Positions 1 to 6,054 of a DNA stretch of 6,984 nt are shown here, piece by piece. The stretch is from the NCBI GenBank assembly GCA_031264895.1, contig JAISDI010000103.1, positions 1 to 6,984 on the forward strand, written 5' to 3'. The notes beneath the pieces are model-generated. The model was not told the origin of the DNA. It saw only the letters and a program-made list of their open reading frames with translations, and did not search any database. A program made the position numbers and the translations under genes. The stretch comes from Endomicrobium sp. GTDB taxonomy: Bacteria; Elusimicrobiota; Endomicrobiia; Endomicrobiales; Endomicrobiaceae. Position 1 is the stretch's first letter. Each line of letters opens with the position of its first letter.

Positions 1-39
1 GAACAGGCGAGATAAATAAAAAATGGGGAGTTATTTTAA

Positions 40-936
40 ATGAATCAACTATGGCGGGATAAAGTCAACTTTACAGATTTGATAATAAAAATTGCAAATG
101 AAGCCGGCTTTCAGGTAAATCTTTTAGAAAAAGATTATTATTTAACGCTAATATTATCAAAAATAAATGAACTTTGTCCGAATCTTGCTTTTAAAGGCGG
201 GACTTGTCTGAATAAAATTCATTTTGACTATCATAGATTAAGTGAAGATTTAGACTTTACAATGATTTTGCCTCAAACAAAAATGACGCGCAAGGAACGT
301 TTCGCGCTCATGAAGCCGGTAAAAGAAAAAATGGAATCTTTTGTAAAACAATTCGATATGAAAGTTGAAAATTTAAATAAAGCCGGGCATAGCGAATCAA
401 CCATGTATAATTTTCAATTGACATATGACTCCGTGATTACAAACAAAGAAGAAATTATAAAGCTTGATATAAGTTTAATAGGAACTCCGGTAACGCTGAC
501 TGAAGAAAAAGAAATAAAACATAAATTTTTTAATCAATTCGGAGAACGGTTAATAAATATCGGAAATGTAACGACGCTTTCGCTTAAAGAATTGATTGCC
601 GAAAAAATGAGAGCCGGCGCAACAAGAGAAAAGATTGCCGCAAGAGATTTTTATGATTTGGATTATGCCATAAGAAACAAATTTGATTTTAAAAATAAAG
701 ATTTTGCGGCGGTATTTAAGAAAAAACTTGCTCAAGAAAATTTTGATGCTGATTTAAATAAATATGCAATAAATTTAGGCCGCAAAGATGAAGAAATAGC
801 GGAAATGAAAGATAAATTACAAGAAGAACTATATCCTGTTTTAACTATACAAGAAAGAAAAATATATAATATCAATAAAGCTTTGGAACGTATTAATAAT
901 GTAGTAAAAACTTTGTCAGAAGAAGCCGCAAGTTAG
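40..936 (+). CDS. AbiEii/AbiGii-family nucleotidyltransferase toxin (type IV toxin-antitoxin)
   Basis: The 298-residue protein carries the AbiEii signature. KGGTCLNK at residues 52-59 is followed by SEDLDF at 68-73, with D70 and D72 as the likely metal-binding acids. KLDIS at 141-145 supplies a third acid (D143). The helical segment LKELIAEKMRAG (182-193) and RDFYDLDY (202-209) is also typical of the family. Known members (AbiEii, the mycobacterial MenT toxins) are cytoplasmic nucleotidyltransferases; MenT proteins modify tRNA 3' ends, and the AbiE system gives phage resistance by abortive infection. All core motifs are present, so the toxin looks intact. GGGGAG at 25-30, nine bases before the ATG, supports this start. 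The cognate AbiEi antitoxin normally lies just upstream. Bases 1-39 allow short gene ends in more than one frame (stops at 13-15, 17-19 or, overlapping this gene, 60-62), so its presence cannot be decided here. The actual substrate is unknown. Confidence 0.9.
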   Translation: MNQLWRDKVNFTDLIIKIANEAGFQVNLLEKDYYLTLILSKINELCPNLAFKGGTCLNKIHFDYHRLSEDLDFTMILPQTKMTRKERFALMKPVKEKMESFVKQFDMKVENLNKAGHSESTMYNFQLTYDSVITNKEEIIKLDISLIGTPVTLTEEKEIKHKFFNQFGERLINIGNVTTLSLKELIAEKMRAGATREKIAARDFYDLDYAIRNKFDFKNKDFAAVFKKKLAQENFDADLNKYAINLGRKDEEIAEMKDKLQEELYPVLTIQERKIYNINKALERINNVVKTLSEEAAS

Positions 937-1013
937 CCCTGCTGCAAAATAAAAAAGAGGTAAGCAAAGTTTTTTTAACGAAAATAGAAATTAAAATGGG
1001 ATATAAAAACCCT

Positions 1014-1056
1014 CTTAGCCGTCACCCTGAACTCGTTTCAGGGTCTTTTCTTAGTT
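1014..1056 (+). terminator. GTCA-type hairpin repeat, possible terminator after the toxin gene
   Basis: A perfect 8-bp stem, ACCCTGAA (1024-1031) with TTCAGGGT (1037-1044), encloses the loop CTCGT and is flanked by GTCA on the left and CT on the right. A T-rich stretch follows, so it could end the toxin transcript. The same design recurs between the two genes at the right end of the window, so it is better seen as a copy of a dispersed hairpin repeat that may double as a terminator. The 16 bases at 1014-1029 reappear exactly, inverted, at 6070-6085. Confidence 0.55.
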
Positions 1057-1084
1057 TTTTATTATAAAGCTTTTGTGTCTAAAA

Positions 1085-1114
1085 TTGGAATTATAAAATA
1101 GTATTTTATATAAT
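1085..1114 (+). promoter_or_regulatory. Sigma70-like promoter of the miniature repeat transcription unit
   Basis: TTGGAA (1085-1090) and a consensus TATAAT (1109-1114) are separated by 18 bases. Transcription would start near 1121, about 30 bases before the small ORF at 1151. The region is AT-rich, which raises the chance of false matches, but the perfect -10 followed in order by a ribosome binding site, start codon and terminator makes it credible. Confidence 0.6.
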
Positions 1115-1150
1115 GATTGAAAATTTATAACCAATTGTCTGGAGATAAAG

Positions 1151-1213
1151 ATGGCAGCCATAGACAAGACAAGACAAGACAAGACAAGACAAGACAAGAC
1201 AAGACAAGACTAA
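1151..1213 (+). CDS. 20-codon ORF built from a pentanucleotide tandem repeat
   Basis: The ORF begins ATG GCA GCC ATA and then reads three copies of DKTRQ followed by D and a TAA stop directly after the repeat. GGAG at 1141-1144 lies six bases before the ATG. A promoter-like sequence sits about 40 bases upstream and an intrinsic terminator 60 bases downstream, so the unit looks like a free-standing transcript of about 190 bases. Since 5 bp is not a multiple of three, gain or loss of one unit shifts the frame. Losing one unit, or gaining two, would give 45 residues ending in a hydrophobic stretch with the stop at 1291-1293. Gaining one, or losing two, would give 30 residues. I do not recognise a family. 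It may be a phase-variable peptide, a leader, or the repeat-containing part of a non-coding RNA. Confidence 0.4.
   Translation: MAAIDKTRQDKTRQDKTRQD
1162..1210 (+). repeat. Pentanucleotide tandem repeat (AGACA)n, about 9.8 copies
   Basis: Forty-nine bases consist of uninterrupted AGACA units (equivalently GACAA or AAGAC) with no mismatches. Perfect short repeats with this many copies are prone to slipped-strand mispairing. The array starts four codons after a plausible start codon and ends directly at a TAA, so its length sets the reading frame of what follows. Confidence 0.97.
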
Positions 1214-1271
1214 ATTTTCTTCTTTTATCTTTTTTTAAATATTTTTTTGCCTTATCAATACGCAGCATATT

Positions 1272-1310
1272 AAAAAAGTCTGGTTTTTATTAACCGGACT
1301 TTTTTATTTT
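1272..1310 (+). terminator. Strong Rho-independent terminator
   Basis: A 14-bp stem (1272-1285 with 1292-1305, one T:G wobble) has a 6-base TTTATT loop. The left arm begins with six A and the right arm ends in a run of T that continues to 1310 and beyond. The A-stem-T layout could work in both directions, but nothing convergent lies close on the right. It is best assigned to the small transcript starting near 1121. Confidence 0.85.
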
Positions 1311-1323
1311 TTTTATAGTTTAT

Positions 1324-1336
1324 CATGCACTGCATG
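1324..1336. repeat. Short perfect palindrome CATGCA-C-TGCATG
   Basis: A 13-base palindrome with six-base arms lies 125 bases before the lipoprotein gene. It could be an operator for a dimeric regulator, but there is no second copy in the window and no clear promoter next to it. Apart from this site I see nothing recognisable between 1319 and 1445. Confidence 0.3.
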
Positions 1337-1460
1337 TAAAGAATTTTAAACAGCTTTATTTAAGACGAAAAAAATGTGCGAAGCAGTAAATTCAAAGCGC
1401 GCGAAATTATTGTTTAGCAAATGTTTTATGGCCAGGAATTTTTAAAAGGAGAAATAGTTA

Positions 1461-1880
1461 ATGGGAAATTCATTTAGAGTTATGTTATTATTGACTTTTG
1501 CGTTTACATTGGCAGGCTGCGGAAAAGATAACAAAAAAAATTCTACAAATTCGGAATACATATCCGGTATATGGGAAAGAGCCGGCAAAATAGGATCAAT
1601 AAGGTGGGAATTTGGCGCAGATGGCCAATTTACGAAATACGAATACTATAACAAAGTTTTACAGAATGTATACAAAGGGAAGTATCACGCTTCTTCTGTG
1701 AAACTGACTTTTGAGATTAATAGTTGCCTGTCGTGTGATACAAATGATGATAGAGTTGTAAATGAAGATAAATTTCAGCCTAATATTGATGATTTTGTTG
1801 ACGGAAAATATACCGTTTCATATATGGTTTTCGGAAATTTATTGATTATTGGAAAGTATATTTATGACCGCATAGAGTAA
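1461..1880 (+). CDS. Small predicted lipoprotein, possibly lipocalin-like
   Basis: This 139-residue protein starts with a lipoprotein signal: hydrophobic residues 7-18 and a lipobox LAGC with the acylated Cys at 20, so it should be anchored in a membrane on the periplasmic side. The mature part has the feel of a small beta-barrel. A G-x-W motif near residues 36-38, then alternating strands with Gly turns (FGADGQFTKY, KGKYHASSVKLTF, DGKYTVSYMVFGNLLIIGKY), are reminiscent of lipocalin-like lipoproteins; this is a weak resemblance. Residues 89-92 read CLSC, which could form a disulphide, and residues 93-103 resemble a calcium-binding loop (see findings). AAGGAG at 1446-1451, nine bases before the ATG, supports the start. 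The gene stands alone: upstream is a terminator, and downstream the next genes run on the opposite strand. The function is unknown. Confidence 0.75.
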   Translation: MGNSFRVMLLLTFAFTLAGCGKDNKKNSTNSEYISGIWERAGKIGSIRWEFGADGQFTKYEYYNKVLQNVYKGKYHASSVKLTFEINSCLSCDTNDDRVVNEDKFQPNIDDFVDGKYTVSYMVFGNLLIIGKYIYDRIE

Positions 1881-1910
1881 AAATTAATATATCATTTATA
1901 GCAAAACAGC

Positions 1911-2079
1911 TTAACATTGTCTCTTTTCTAAAACTTCGCGAATTCCCCATGTGGAAAATCGGAAGTTCCCCTTTTGTAAAAAGTCGAAGACTCTGGCGGG
2001 GAACAACTTTTGTCTTTCAGCTGGATCTGTTATAAGAAACCGGTGTCGTTTAAAATACCATGCCGCACGTAAGCGCTCG
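1911..2079 (-). pseudogene. Possible coding remnant downstream of the membrane-protein gene
   Basis: The minus strand stays open for about 56 codons here, ending with a TAA at 1911-1913. The translation looks protein-like (AERQKLFPARVFDFLQKG, then FRFSTWGIREVLEK) and uses more G/C-ending codons than the neighbouring genes. The only ATG in frame (2174) lies inside the membrane-protein gene, with no sign of a ribosome binding site, so a full gene is unlikely. It may be the 3' end of a decayed gene whose front was lost, or chance. I cannot name a family. Confidence 0.3.
1965..2004. repeat. Nested inverted repeats after the tcdA operon
   Basis: GTTCCCC (1965-1971) pairs with GGGGAAC (1998-2004), and inside them AGTC-GAA-GACT (1982-1992) forms a second small hairpin. 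There is no T run on either side, so it is not a canonical terminator. It lies within the possible coding remnant and about 80 bases downstream of the last gene of the minus-strand pair. It might be a 3'-end structure or a coincidence. Confidence 0.3.
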
Positions 2080-2478
2080 TTATAATTTGCAGTTTGCGAG
2101 GACACGGCCTTTTTTGAAAGTTGAAATGCCGAAGCAGAGGAAGAATAGTGCCGCAATTGCGCCGAATATTGCAAGTTTGTTTCTTAGTACCATGCACGCC
2201 GCAAGAACTACTACACCTATAATAATATATGTGATTCCTGTGCTTTTCATCATTTTTGACATTTTTTGCGCTTCAAAAGACGTGTAATCTCTTATCATCT
2301 GAAATTCTTCGCCGTTTAAATTTATTCCTCTGGCTATAAGTGTTTTTAAAGCCGTTTGATTGTCTTCGGGATTGCTTGAAATCATCTGTTTGCGCAGTCC
2401 TGCCAAAACTTCGGCATCGCCTTTTTTCGTAAATTCTTGGTTAATAAGATTTGAAAGTTCAGCTATGTTTCTGTTCAT
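2080..2478 (-). CDS. Small membrane protein of unknown function, coupled to tcdA
   Basis: The 132-residue product has a soluble N-terminal part (1-78, mostly helical, rich in charged residues). Two adjacent hydrophobic segments follow at about 81-98 and 101-119, separated by a tight R-N-K turn, and then a short basic tail. This helical-hairpin topology would place both ends on the same side, probably the cytoplasm given the flanking Lys/Arg. Its ATG overlaps the tcdA stop by four bases (ATGA), so translation is probably coupled and no separate promoter is needed. I do not recognise a family. The N-terminal region (residues 20-70) could be a small helical domain, but nothing in it points to an enzyme. 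The long opposite-strand frames here are shadows. Confidence 0.75.
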   Translation of the reverse strand: MNRNIAELSNLINQEFTKKGDAEVLAGLRKQMISSNPEDNQTALKTLIARGINLNGEEFQMIRDYTSFEAQKMSKMMKSTGITYIIIGVVVLAACMVLRNKLAIFGAIAALFFLCFGISTFKKGRVLANCKL

Positions 2479-3221
2479 GAGAATTCCTCATTATTTAATA
2501 GTTTACATATTGCCAAATGCGCCATATTTAATCCGAAAATTCCGGTTATGGTTGGCAGGCTTCCGAGAATTTTTGTCGAATTTTTTTCAAACTGTTCGCT
2601 GCCTTCAGGCAGATTTTCGGGGTAAAGCGGTTTCATTTGCGGCGGCTGTTCGGAGAAAACGCACGTAATTCCGCTTTTTATACCGCATTTTCTGAGTTCT
2701 CCGCGCAGCCTTTCGGCAAGCCTGCAATGATGGGTTTCAAAAAGATCAGCAGTCTTGATTGCTGCGGGATTTGTTTTTAATGCCGCGCCCATTGAAGATA
2801 TTATAGGCAGATTATTTTTTACGCAGTACTCCAAAAGTCTTACTTTCGGACTGAAAGAGTCTATCGCGTCTACGACCAAGTCAGGCTTATTTTTGAAAAC
2901 TTCTTCCAGATTGTCAGAATTGACAAAAACCCGCATTGTTTCAATTTTACATTTTGGATTAATATCGGAAACTCTTGCTTTTGCAATATCGGTTTTATCT
3001 TTTCCAAGCGTTGAATGCAGCGCATAAAGCTGTCGGTTCAAATTGGTTATTTGTATTTTATCGCTGTCTACAAGCAAAAAATTTCCTATACCGCAGCGCG
3101 CAAGCGCTTCAACCGTATAACTGCCTACAGCCCCAAGCCCGATTACAGTAACTTTCGCTCGCTGAAGTTTTTGAAGATTGTCCTGCCCGATGAGAAGCTG
3201 GGTTCTTAAAAATTGTTCCAT
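2475..3221 (-). CDS. tcdA: tRNA threonylcarbamoyladenosine dehydratase (ThiF/E1-like)
   Basis: The 248-residue cytoplasmic enzyme belongs to the ThiF/MoeB/E1-like superfamily and most resembles TcdA (CsdL/YgdL), which uses ATP to cyclise t6A to ct6A at position 37 of tRNAs that read ANN codons. Visible marks are the N-terminal QLLIGQDNLQKL segment, the nucleotide-binding loop GLGAVG at 28-33, VDSD at 51-54, TNLNRQ at 59-64 with the conserved Arg, LGKDK at 72-76, DAID at 118-121 and CVFS at 187-190. The CVFSEQ segment and the length (E. coli TcdA about 268) favour TcdA over ThiF or MoeB, and no zinc-binding Cys pairs of the MoeB type are seen. GGAA five to six bases before the ATG supports this start, and a promoter lies at 3265-3293. 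It is first in a two-gene unit with the membrane protein. Confidence 0.88.
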   Translation of the reverse strand: MEQFLRTQLLIGQDNLQKLQRAKVTVIGLGAVGSYTVEALARCGIGNFLLVDSDKIQITNLNRQLYALHSTLGKDKTDIAKARVSDINPKCKIETMRVFVNSDNLEEVFKNKPDLVVDAIDSFSPKVRLLEYCVKNNLPIISSMGAALKTNPAAIKTADLFETHHCRLAERLRGELRKCGIKSGITCVFSEQPPQMKPLYPENLPEGSEQFEKNSTKILGSLPTITGIFGLNMAHLAICKLLNNEEFS

Positions 3222-3264
3222 TTTTTCCTTTTCAATAATAAACAGGGATTCTTTAACTCAATTC

Positions 3265-3293
3265 AATATAATGCAGCTAAAAAATTTTAACAA
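3265..3293 (-). promoter_or_regulatory. Sigma70-like promoter for tcdA and the following membrane gene
   Basis: Read on the minus strand, TTGTTA (3293-3288) is followed after exactly 17 bases by TATATT (3270-3265). This places a start site near 3258, about 37 bases ahead of the tcdA ATG. It lies in the 131-base gap after pbpC, suggesting that tcdA is transcribed on its own as well as by any read-through from pbpC. Confidence 0.5.
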
Positions 3294-3352
3294 ATTTGGC
3301 TAAACAAGTTAAACGGATCAATTTTTATAATTGCATTTAATGCCGCGTTGTA

Positions 3353-5701
3353 TCATTTCCCTATAATTTCTACATTTAGTTTTGAAGTTGAGGCTCTTCC
3401 TAAGTCGTCTACTGCCCTTACCGTGTATGCGCCGGATTCGGTTTTTGCGCTTAGGACTGTTCCGGGTTTGCTTTGGCCTATATATTTGTCGTTTAAGAAC
3501 CAGAAAATATTTTTCGCGTCGCTGTCGGCGTCGGCTTTAAACGGGATCGTTTCATTTTCAAAATTCTCGGCTCTGAAAGCGTATGTTATATTGGTCGTTG
3601 GCAGTAAAATTTGCGGCGGGTTTCCGTAATCGGCGACTTTTCCTATTTCTAAGTCCGGCAGATATCTCGGCGGAGTTCTGTGCGATATTCCGGCCATGGT
3701 AAAAATTGACATGATTTCGGAATTCCAGAATTCGTAAACGGCTATATTGGTTTTTTCGGGGTCGTAATATGCGGCTCTAAGACCCGTTTTTTTGTCTATG
3801 TAAACAGGCCTGTGCACGTCGCATATTTTTATGGGAGATTTTGCGGGTATGAAATAAGTTTCGGTTGTCTGCCTGCAGTATTGCGAAGGCAAATCTCCGG
3901 AAACCGAGCAGACTTCGACTTTTGTAATATTGAGATTATCTCCGCGCATTTTTGATCCGCTGATTTCTTTTTTTTCTCCGGAAACGGACTTGATTATTTC
4001 AAAAAACAGCGGCGTAGCGGAATCTCTCGCAGTAAATGTCTGGTTTCCTTCGTTGTCAAACTTTCCTATCCATACGACCAATACGTAATCTCCGAAGACT
4101 CCCGCCGTCCACGCATCCCTGAAAGCGTATGATGTTCCGGTTTTCCAGTAAACTTCAAAATCGCCGACACGCTGCGCCGCTCTGATTTTATTTTCCGGTC
4201 TTTTATTGTCTTTAAGCATCATTAAAGTCAAAAATGCGGCTTCCGGAGATAAAACGTTTTCTTCTTGGACTTTTTCATATTTGTCAAACCTTAAATCTTT
4301 TAAAATGCCTCCGTTTGCAAACATTGCATATAACTGTGCGATTTTTTCAGATGAGATTTCAAAACCGCCTATTGCAAACGACGAACCGTAATATTGTGAA
4401 TCTTTCAAATTTTTTACTCCGGTTTTTTGAAGCAGAGATAAAAAGCTGTCAGGATTTATTTTAAATAAAAGTTCTATAGCCGGTATGTTTCTGCTTTGCG
4501 TGAGAGCGTCTTTTGCAAAAACGGGACCTAAAAAATCTCTGTCTGAATTTTCAGGGGAATGAATGCCGTAATGTTTTGGCGTGTCTTTTAACAGCGTAAG
4601 CGGGTGGATTATGCCTTTATCGAGGGCAATCGCGTATATGAAAGGTTTTAGCGTCGAACCGGGCGAACGGTATGCAGCGCAGCCGTTGACCTGTCCTTGT
4701 ATTGTGTCGTCAAAGAAATCTGCCGAACCTATGTAAGCGCATATATCCATGCTTTTATAGTTCAACACAATTGCGCAGGCATTGTTTATACCTTTGCTTT
4801 CATTGCGTTCAATATAATATTTCATTCTTTCTTCAACTAAACGCTGGATGTTTAAGTCCAAAGTCGTCGATATTACGAAATCGTCGTTTAGATCAAGTAT
4901 TTTATTGACAAAATGGGGCGCTTCAAAAGGCAGGTTTGAAGGTTTTTTAATTTGGAGCGGCATATCAAAATAATTTTTCTTATCGGCGTCCTGCGGATAT
5001 TTTTTTATCCATTTTTCAAAAACTATTCTTCTTGCATTTTCCATTCTTTTTCGGGTTGTGCTGTCGGAAAGTTTTCTTAAATTCGGATTTTGCGGAATAA
5101 CGCATAAAGTGAAAGATTCTAAAATTGTGAGGTTTTCAGCTTTTGCGGAAAAATAAATCAGGGCTGCCGCAGCAGCGCCTTCTATATTGTATCCATAAGG
5201 AGCGATATTTAAATAAGCTTCGAGAATATCGTTTTTGCCGTAACGCATTTCAAGCCAGAACGCCGCAAAAATCTGCTTTATTTTGCCCGATACGCAAGCG
5301 CTGTCAATGCCGTAAATCATTCTTGCCAACTGCATGGTTATTGTCGACGCGCCGACAGGCCGCTGTTTTTTTATTATGCTTATCCAAAAACCTTTCAGCA
5401 GCGAAACGGGATTTACGCCCGGGTGGAAATAAAAATATTTGTCTTCATACAAAAGAGTTCCTTTTTTAAGAGATTCGGGCATTTTTGAAAGCGGAACGAA
5501 AAGCCTGTATTTTTCGTCCTGAGACGTAGTAAGCCTGAGCAGTTTATCGTTTCTGTCAAAAACCGCTTGAGAAAAGGAATATTGCGATAAAATATTTTGT
5601 CTCGGAAAAATTCTTATTATAAGCAATAAAAATAAAACGCCCGGCAAAACAACCGCCGCGCGTTTTATTGTCAAAATTATTTTTTTATTGTTTTTACTCA
5701 T
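3353..5701 (-). CDS. pbpC: Penicillin-binding protein 1C, bifunctional peptidoglycan synthase
   Basis: This 782-residue protein matches the PBP1C layout and usual length (E. coli 770). A short cytoplasmic tail and one membrane anchor (about 10-30) put the rest in the periplasm. The family-51 glycosyltransferase domain (about 65-235) shows EDKYFYFHPG at 86-95, with catalytic Glu86, GASTITMQLAR at 117-127, and LEAYLNIAPYG at 160-170. The transpeptidase domain (about 300-570) has the full active site: SxxK at S349-K352 (STLK), SxN at S403-N405 (SRN), and KTGT at 520-523. Around 640-680 lies the linker seen in PBP1C proteins, followed by a C-terminal beta domain (about 690-782) like BiPBP_C. No key residue is missing, so it should polymerise glycan and accept penicillin. 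Its upstream partner is the alpha-2-macroglobulin gene. The ribosome binding site is weak (AGAGA about eight bases upstream), and I found no convincing promoter in the 100 bases before it. Confidence 0.95.
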   Translation of the reverse strand: MSKNNKKIILTIKRAAVVLPGVLFLLLIIRIFPRQNILSQYSFSQAVFDRNDKLLRLTTSQDEKYRLFVPLSKMPESLKKGTLLYEDKYFYFHPGVNPVSLLKGFWISIIKKQRPVGASTITMQLARMIYGIDSACVSGKIKQIFAAFWLEMRYGKNDILEAYLNIAPYGYNIEGAAAAALIYFSAKAENLTILESFTLCVIPQNPNLRKLSDSTTRKRMENARRIVFEKWIKKYPQDADKKNYFDMPLQIKKPSNLPFEAPHFVNKILDLNDDFVISTTLDLNIQRLVEERMKYYIERNESKGINNACAIVLNYKSMDICAYIGSADFFDDTIQGQVNGCAAYRSPGSTLKPFIYAIALDKGIIHPLTLLKDTPKHYGIHSPENSDRDFLGPVFAKDALTQSRNIPAIELLFKINPDSFLSLLQKTGVKNLKDSQYYGSSFAIGGFEISSEKIAQLYAMFANGGILKDLRFDKYEKVQEENVLSPEAAFLTLMMLKDNKRPENKIRAAQRVGDFEVYWKTGTSYAFRDAWTAGVFGDYVLVVWIGKFDNEGNQTFTARDSATPLFFEIIKSVSGEKKEISGSKMRGDNLNITKVEVCSVSGDLPSQYCRQTTETYFIPAKSPIKICDVHRPVYIDKKTGLRAAYYDPEKTNIAVYEFWNSEIMSIFTMAGISHRTPPRYLPDLEIGKVADYGNPPQILLPTTNITYAFRAENFENETIPFKADADSDAKNIFWFLNDKYIGQSKPGTVLSAKTESGAYTVRAVDDLGRASTSKLNVEIIGK

Positions 5702-5800
5702 ATGGGGTTCTCTAAAAATCTTAAAAAATTCAAATTAAAAGGTTAGTCATCAACCCACTGAAATATAGTTAAGCTAAGATAAAAAATCTTTTTTGTATTT

Positions 5801-5896
5801 AAAATGGATGCCCGATTACGAACTTCGGGCATGACGACAAGGATGATTCCTACGCTAGTTTGTCATCCCCGAAAGTTTTAATCGGGGATCCATTTT
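5801..5896. mobile_element. MITE-like element: 35-bp inverted repeats, each a hairpin
   Basis: The ends 5801-5835 and 5862-5896 are inverted copies of each other, matching at 29 of 35 positions, with the outer sequence AAAATGGAT and the inner end ATGAC. Each copy is itself a hairpin with an 8-bp stem: ATGCCCGA/TCGGGCAT on the left and ATCCCCGA/TCGGGGAT on the right. The two stem positions that differ changed together and keep pairing. The 26-base centre carries no gene. No clear target duplication is visible. It may be a non-autonomous element moved in trans, or a paired REP-like repeat. Confidence 0.6.
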
Positions 5897-5910
5897 GCCG
5901 TTTTGCTGTT

Positions 5911-5940
5911 TTGTCGTCATGAACTTGTTTCAGAATCTCG
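5911..5940 (+). repeat. Degenerate GTCA-hairpin repeat copy
   Basis: GTCATGAACTTGTTTCAG followed by AATCT keeps the GTCA start, the TGAA/TTCA inner pairing and the TCT end of the repeat at 1021-1046, but has lost the outer GC pairs of the stem. Its first 11 bases (5911-5921) are an exact inverted copy of 5830-5840 inside the neighbouring element. Confidence 0.5.
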
Positions 5941-5960
5941 TCGTGAAAAAGGTTAACAAC

Positions 5961-5992
5961 AGACCCTGACAAACTTTGTTTTCAGGGTGACA
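5961..5992 (-). repeat. GTCA-hairpin repeat copy, long loop
   Basis: ACCCTGA (5963-5969) pairs with TCAGGGT (5982-5988) around a 12-base loop. On the minus strand it reads GTCACCCTGA, loop, TCAGGGTCT, matching the ends of the copy at 1021-1046 but inverted and with a longer loop. Confidence 0.65.
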
Positions 5993-6004
5993 GACAGCGT
6001 TGCT

Positions 6005-6032
6005 GTCAATGCTGAATTTATTTCAGCATCTG
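6005..6032 (+). repeat. GTCA-hairpin repeat copy, diverged stem
   Basis: A perfect 8-bp stem, ATGCTGAA (6009-6016) with TTCAGCAT (6022-6029), has the loop TTTAT, preceded by GTCA and followed by CTG. Compared with the ACCCTGAA stem at 1024-1044, the sequence differs but pairing is intact, so the stem has changed on both sides. Confidence 0.65.
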
Positions 6033-6054
6033 CCATTGTCTTTGTAATATGCCG

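Noticed and set aside
550..735. Minus-strand frame inside the AbiEii gene
   Set aside because: Antisense to a well-supported toxin gene and of low complexity (Lys/Ile/Phe/Arg rich).
1162..1210. CRISPR array
   Set aside because: The unit is only 5 bp with no spacers; it is a simple tandem repeat.
1390..1445. Promoter for the lipoprotein gene
   Set aside because: TTCAAA, TTGTTT and TTTTAT matches exist but none combine with acceptable spacing.
2060..3209. Plus-strand open frames opposite tcdA and the membrane-protein gene
   Set aside because: Shadows of the coupled minus-strand genes; translations look random.
3325..3345. Terminator after pbpC
   Set aside because: Only a 5-bp GCATT/AATGC inverted repeat is present, with no T run on the minus strand.
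3348..5469. Several plus-strand open frames of 61-108 codons opposite pbpC
   Set aside because: They lie antisense to a gene with complete PBP1C motifs, lack ribosome binding sites and have no recognisable content.
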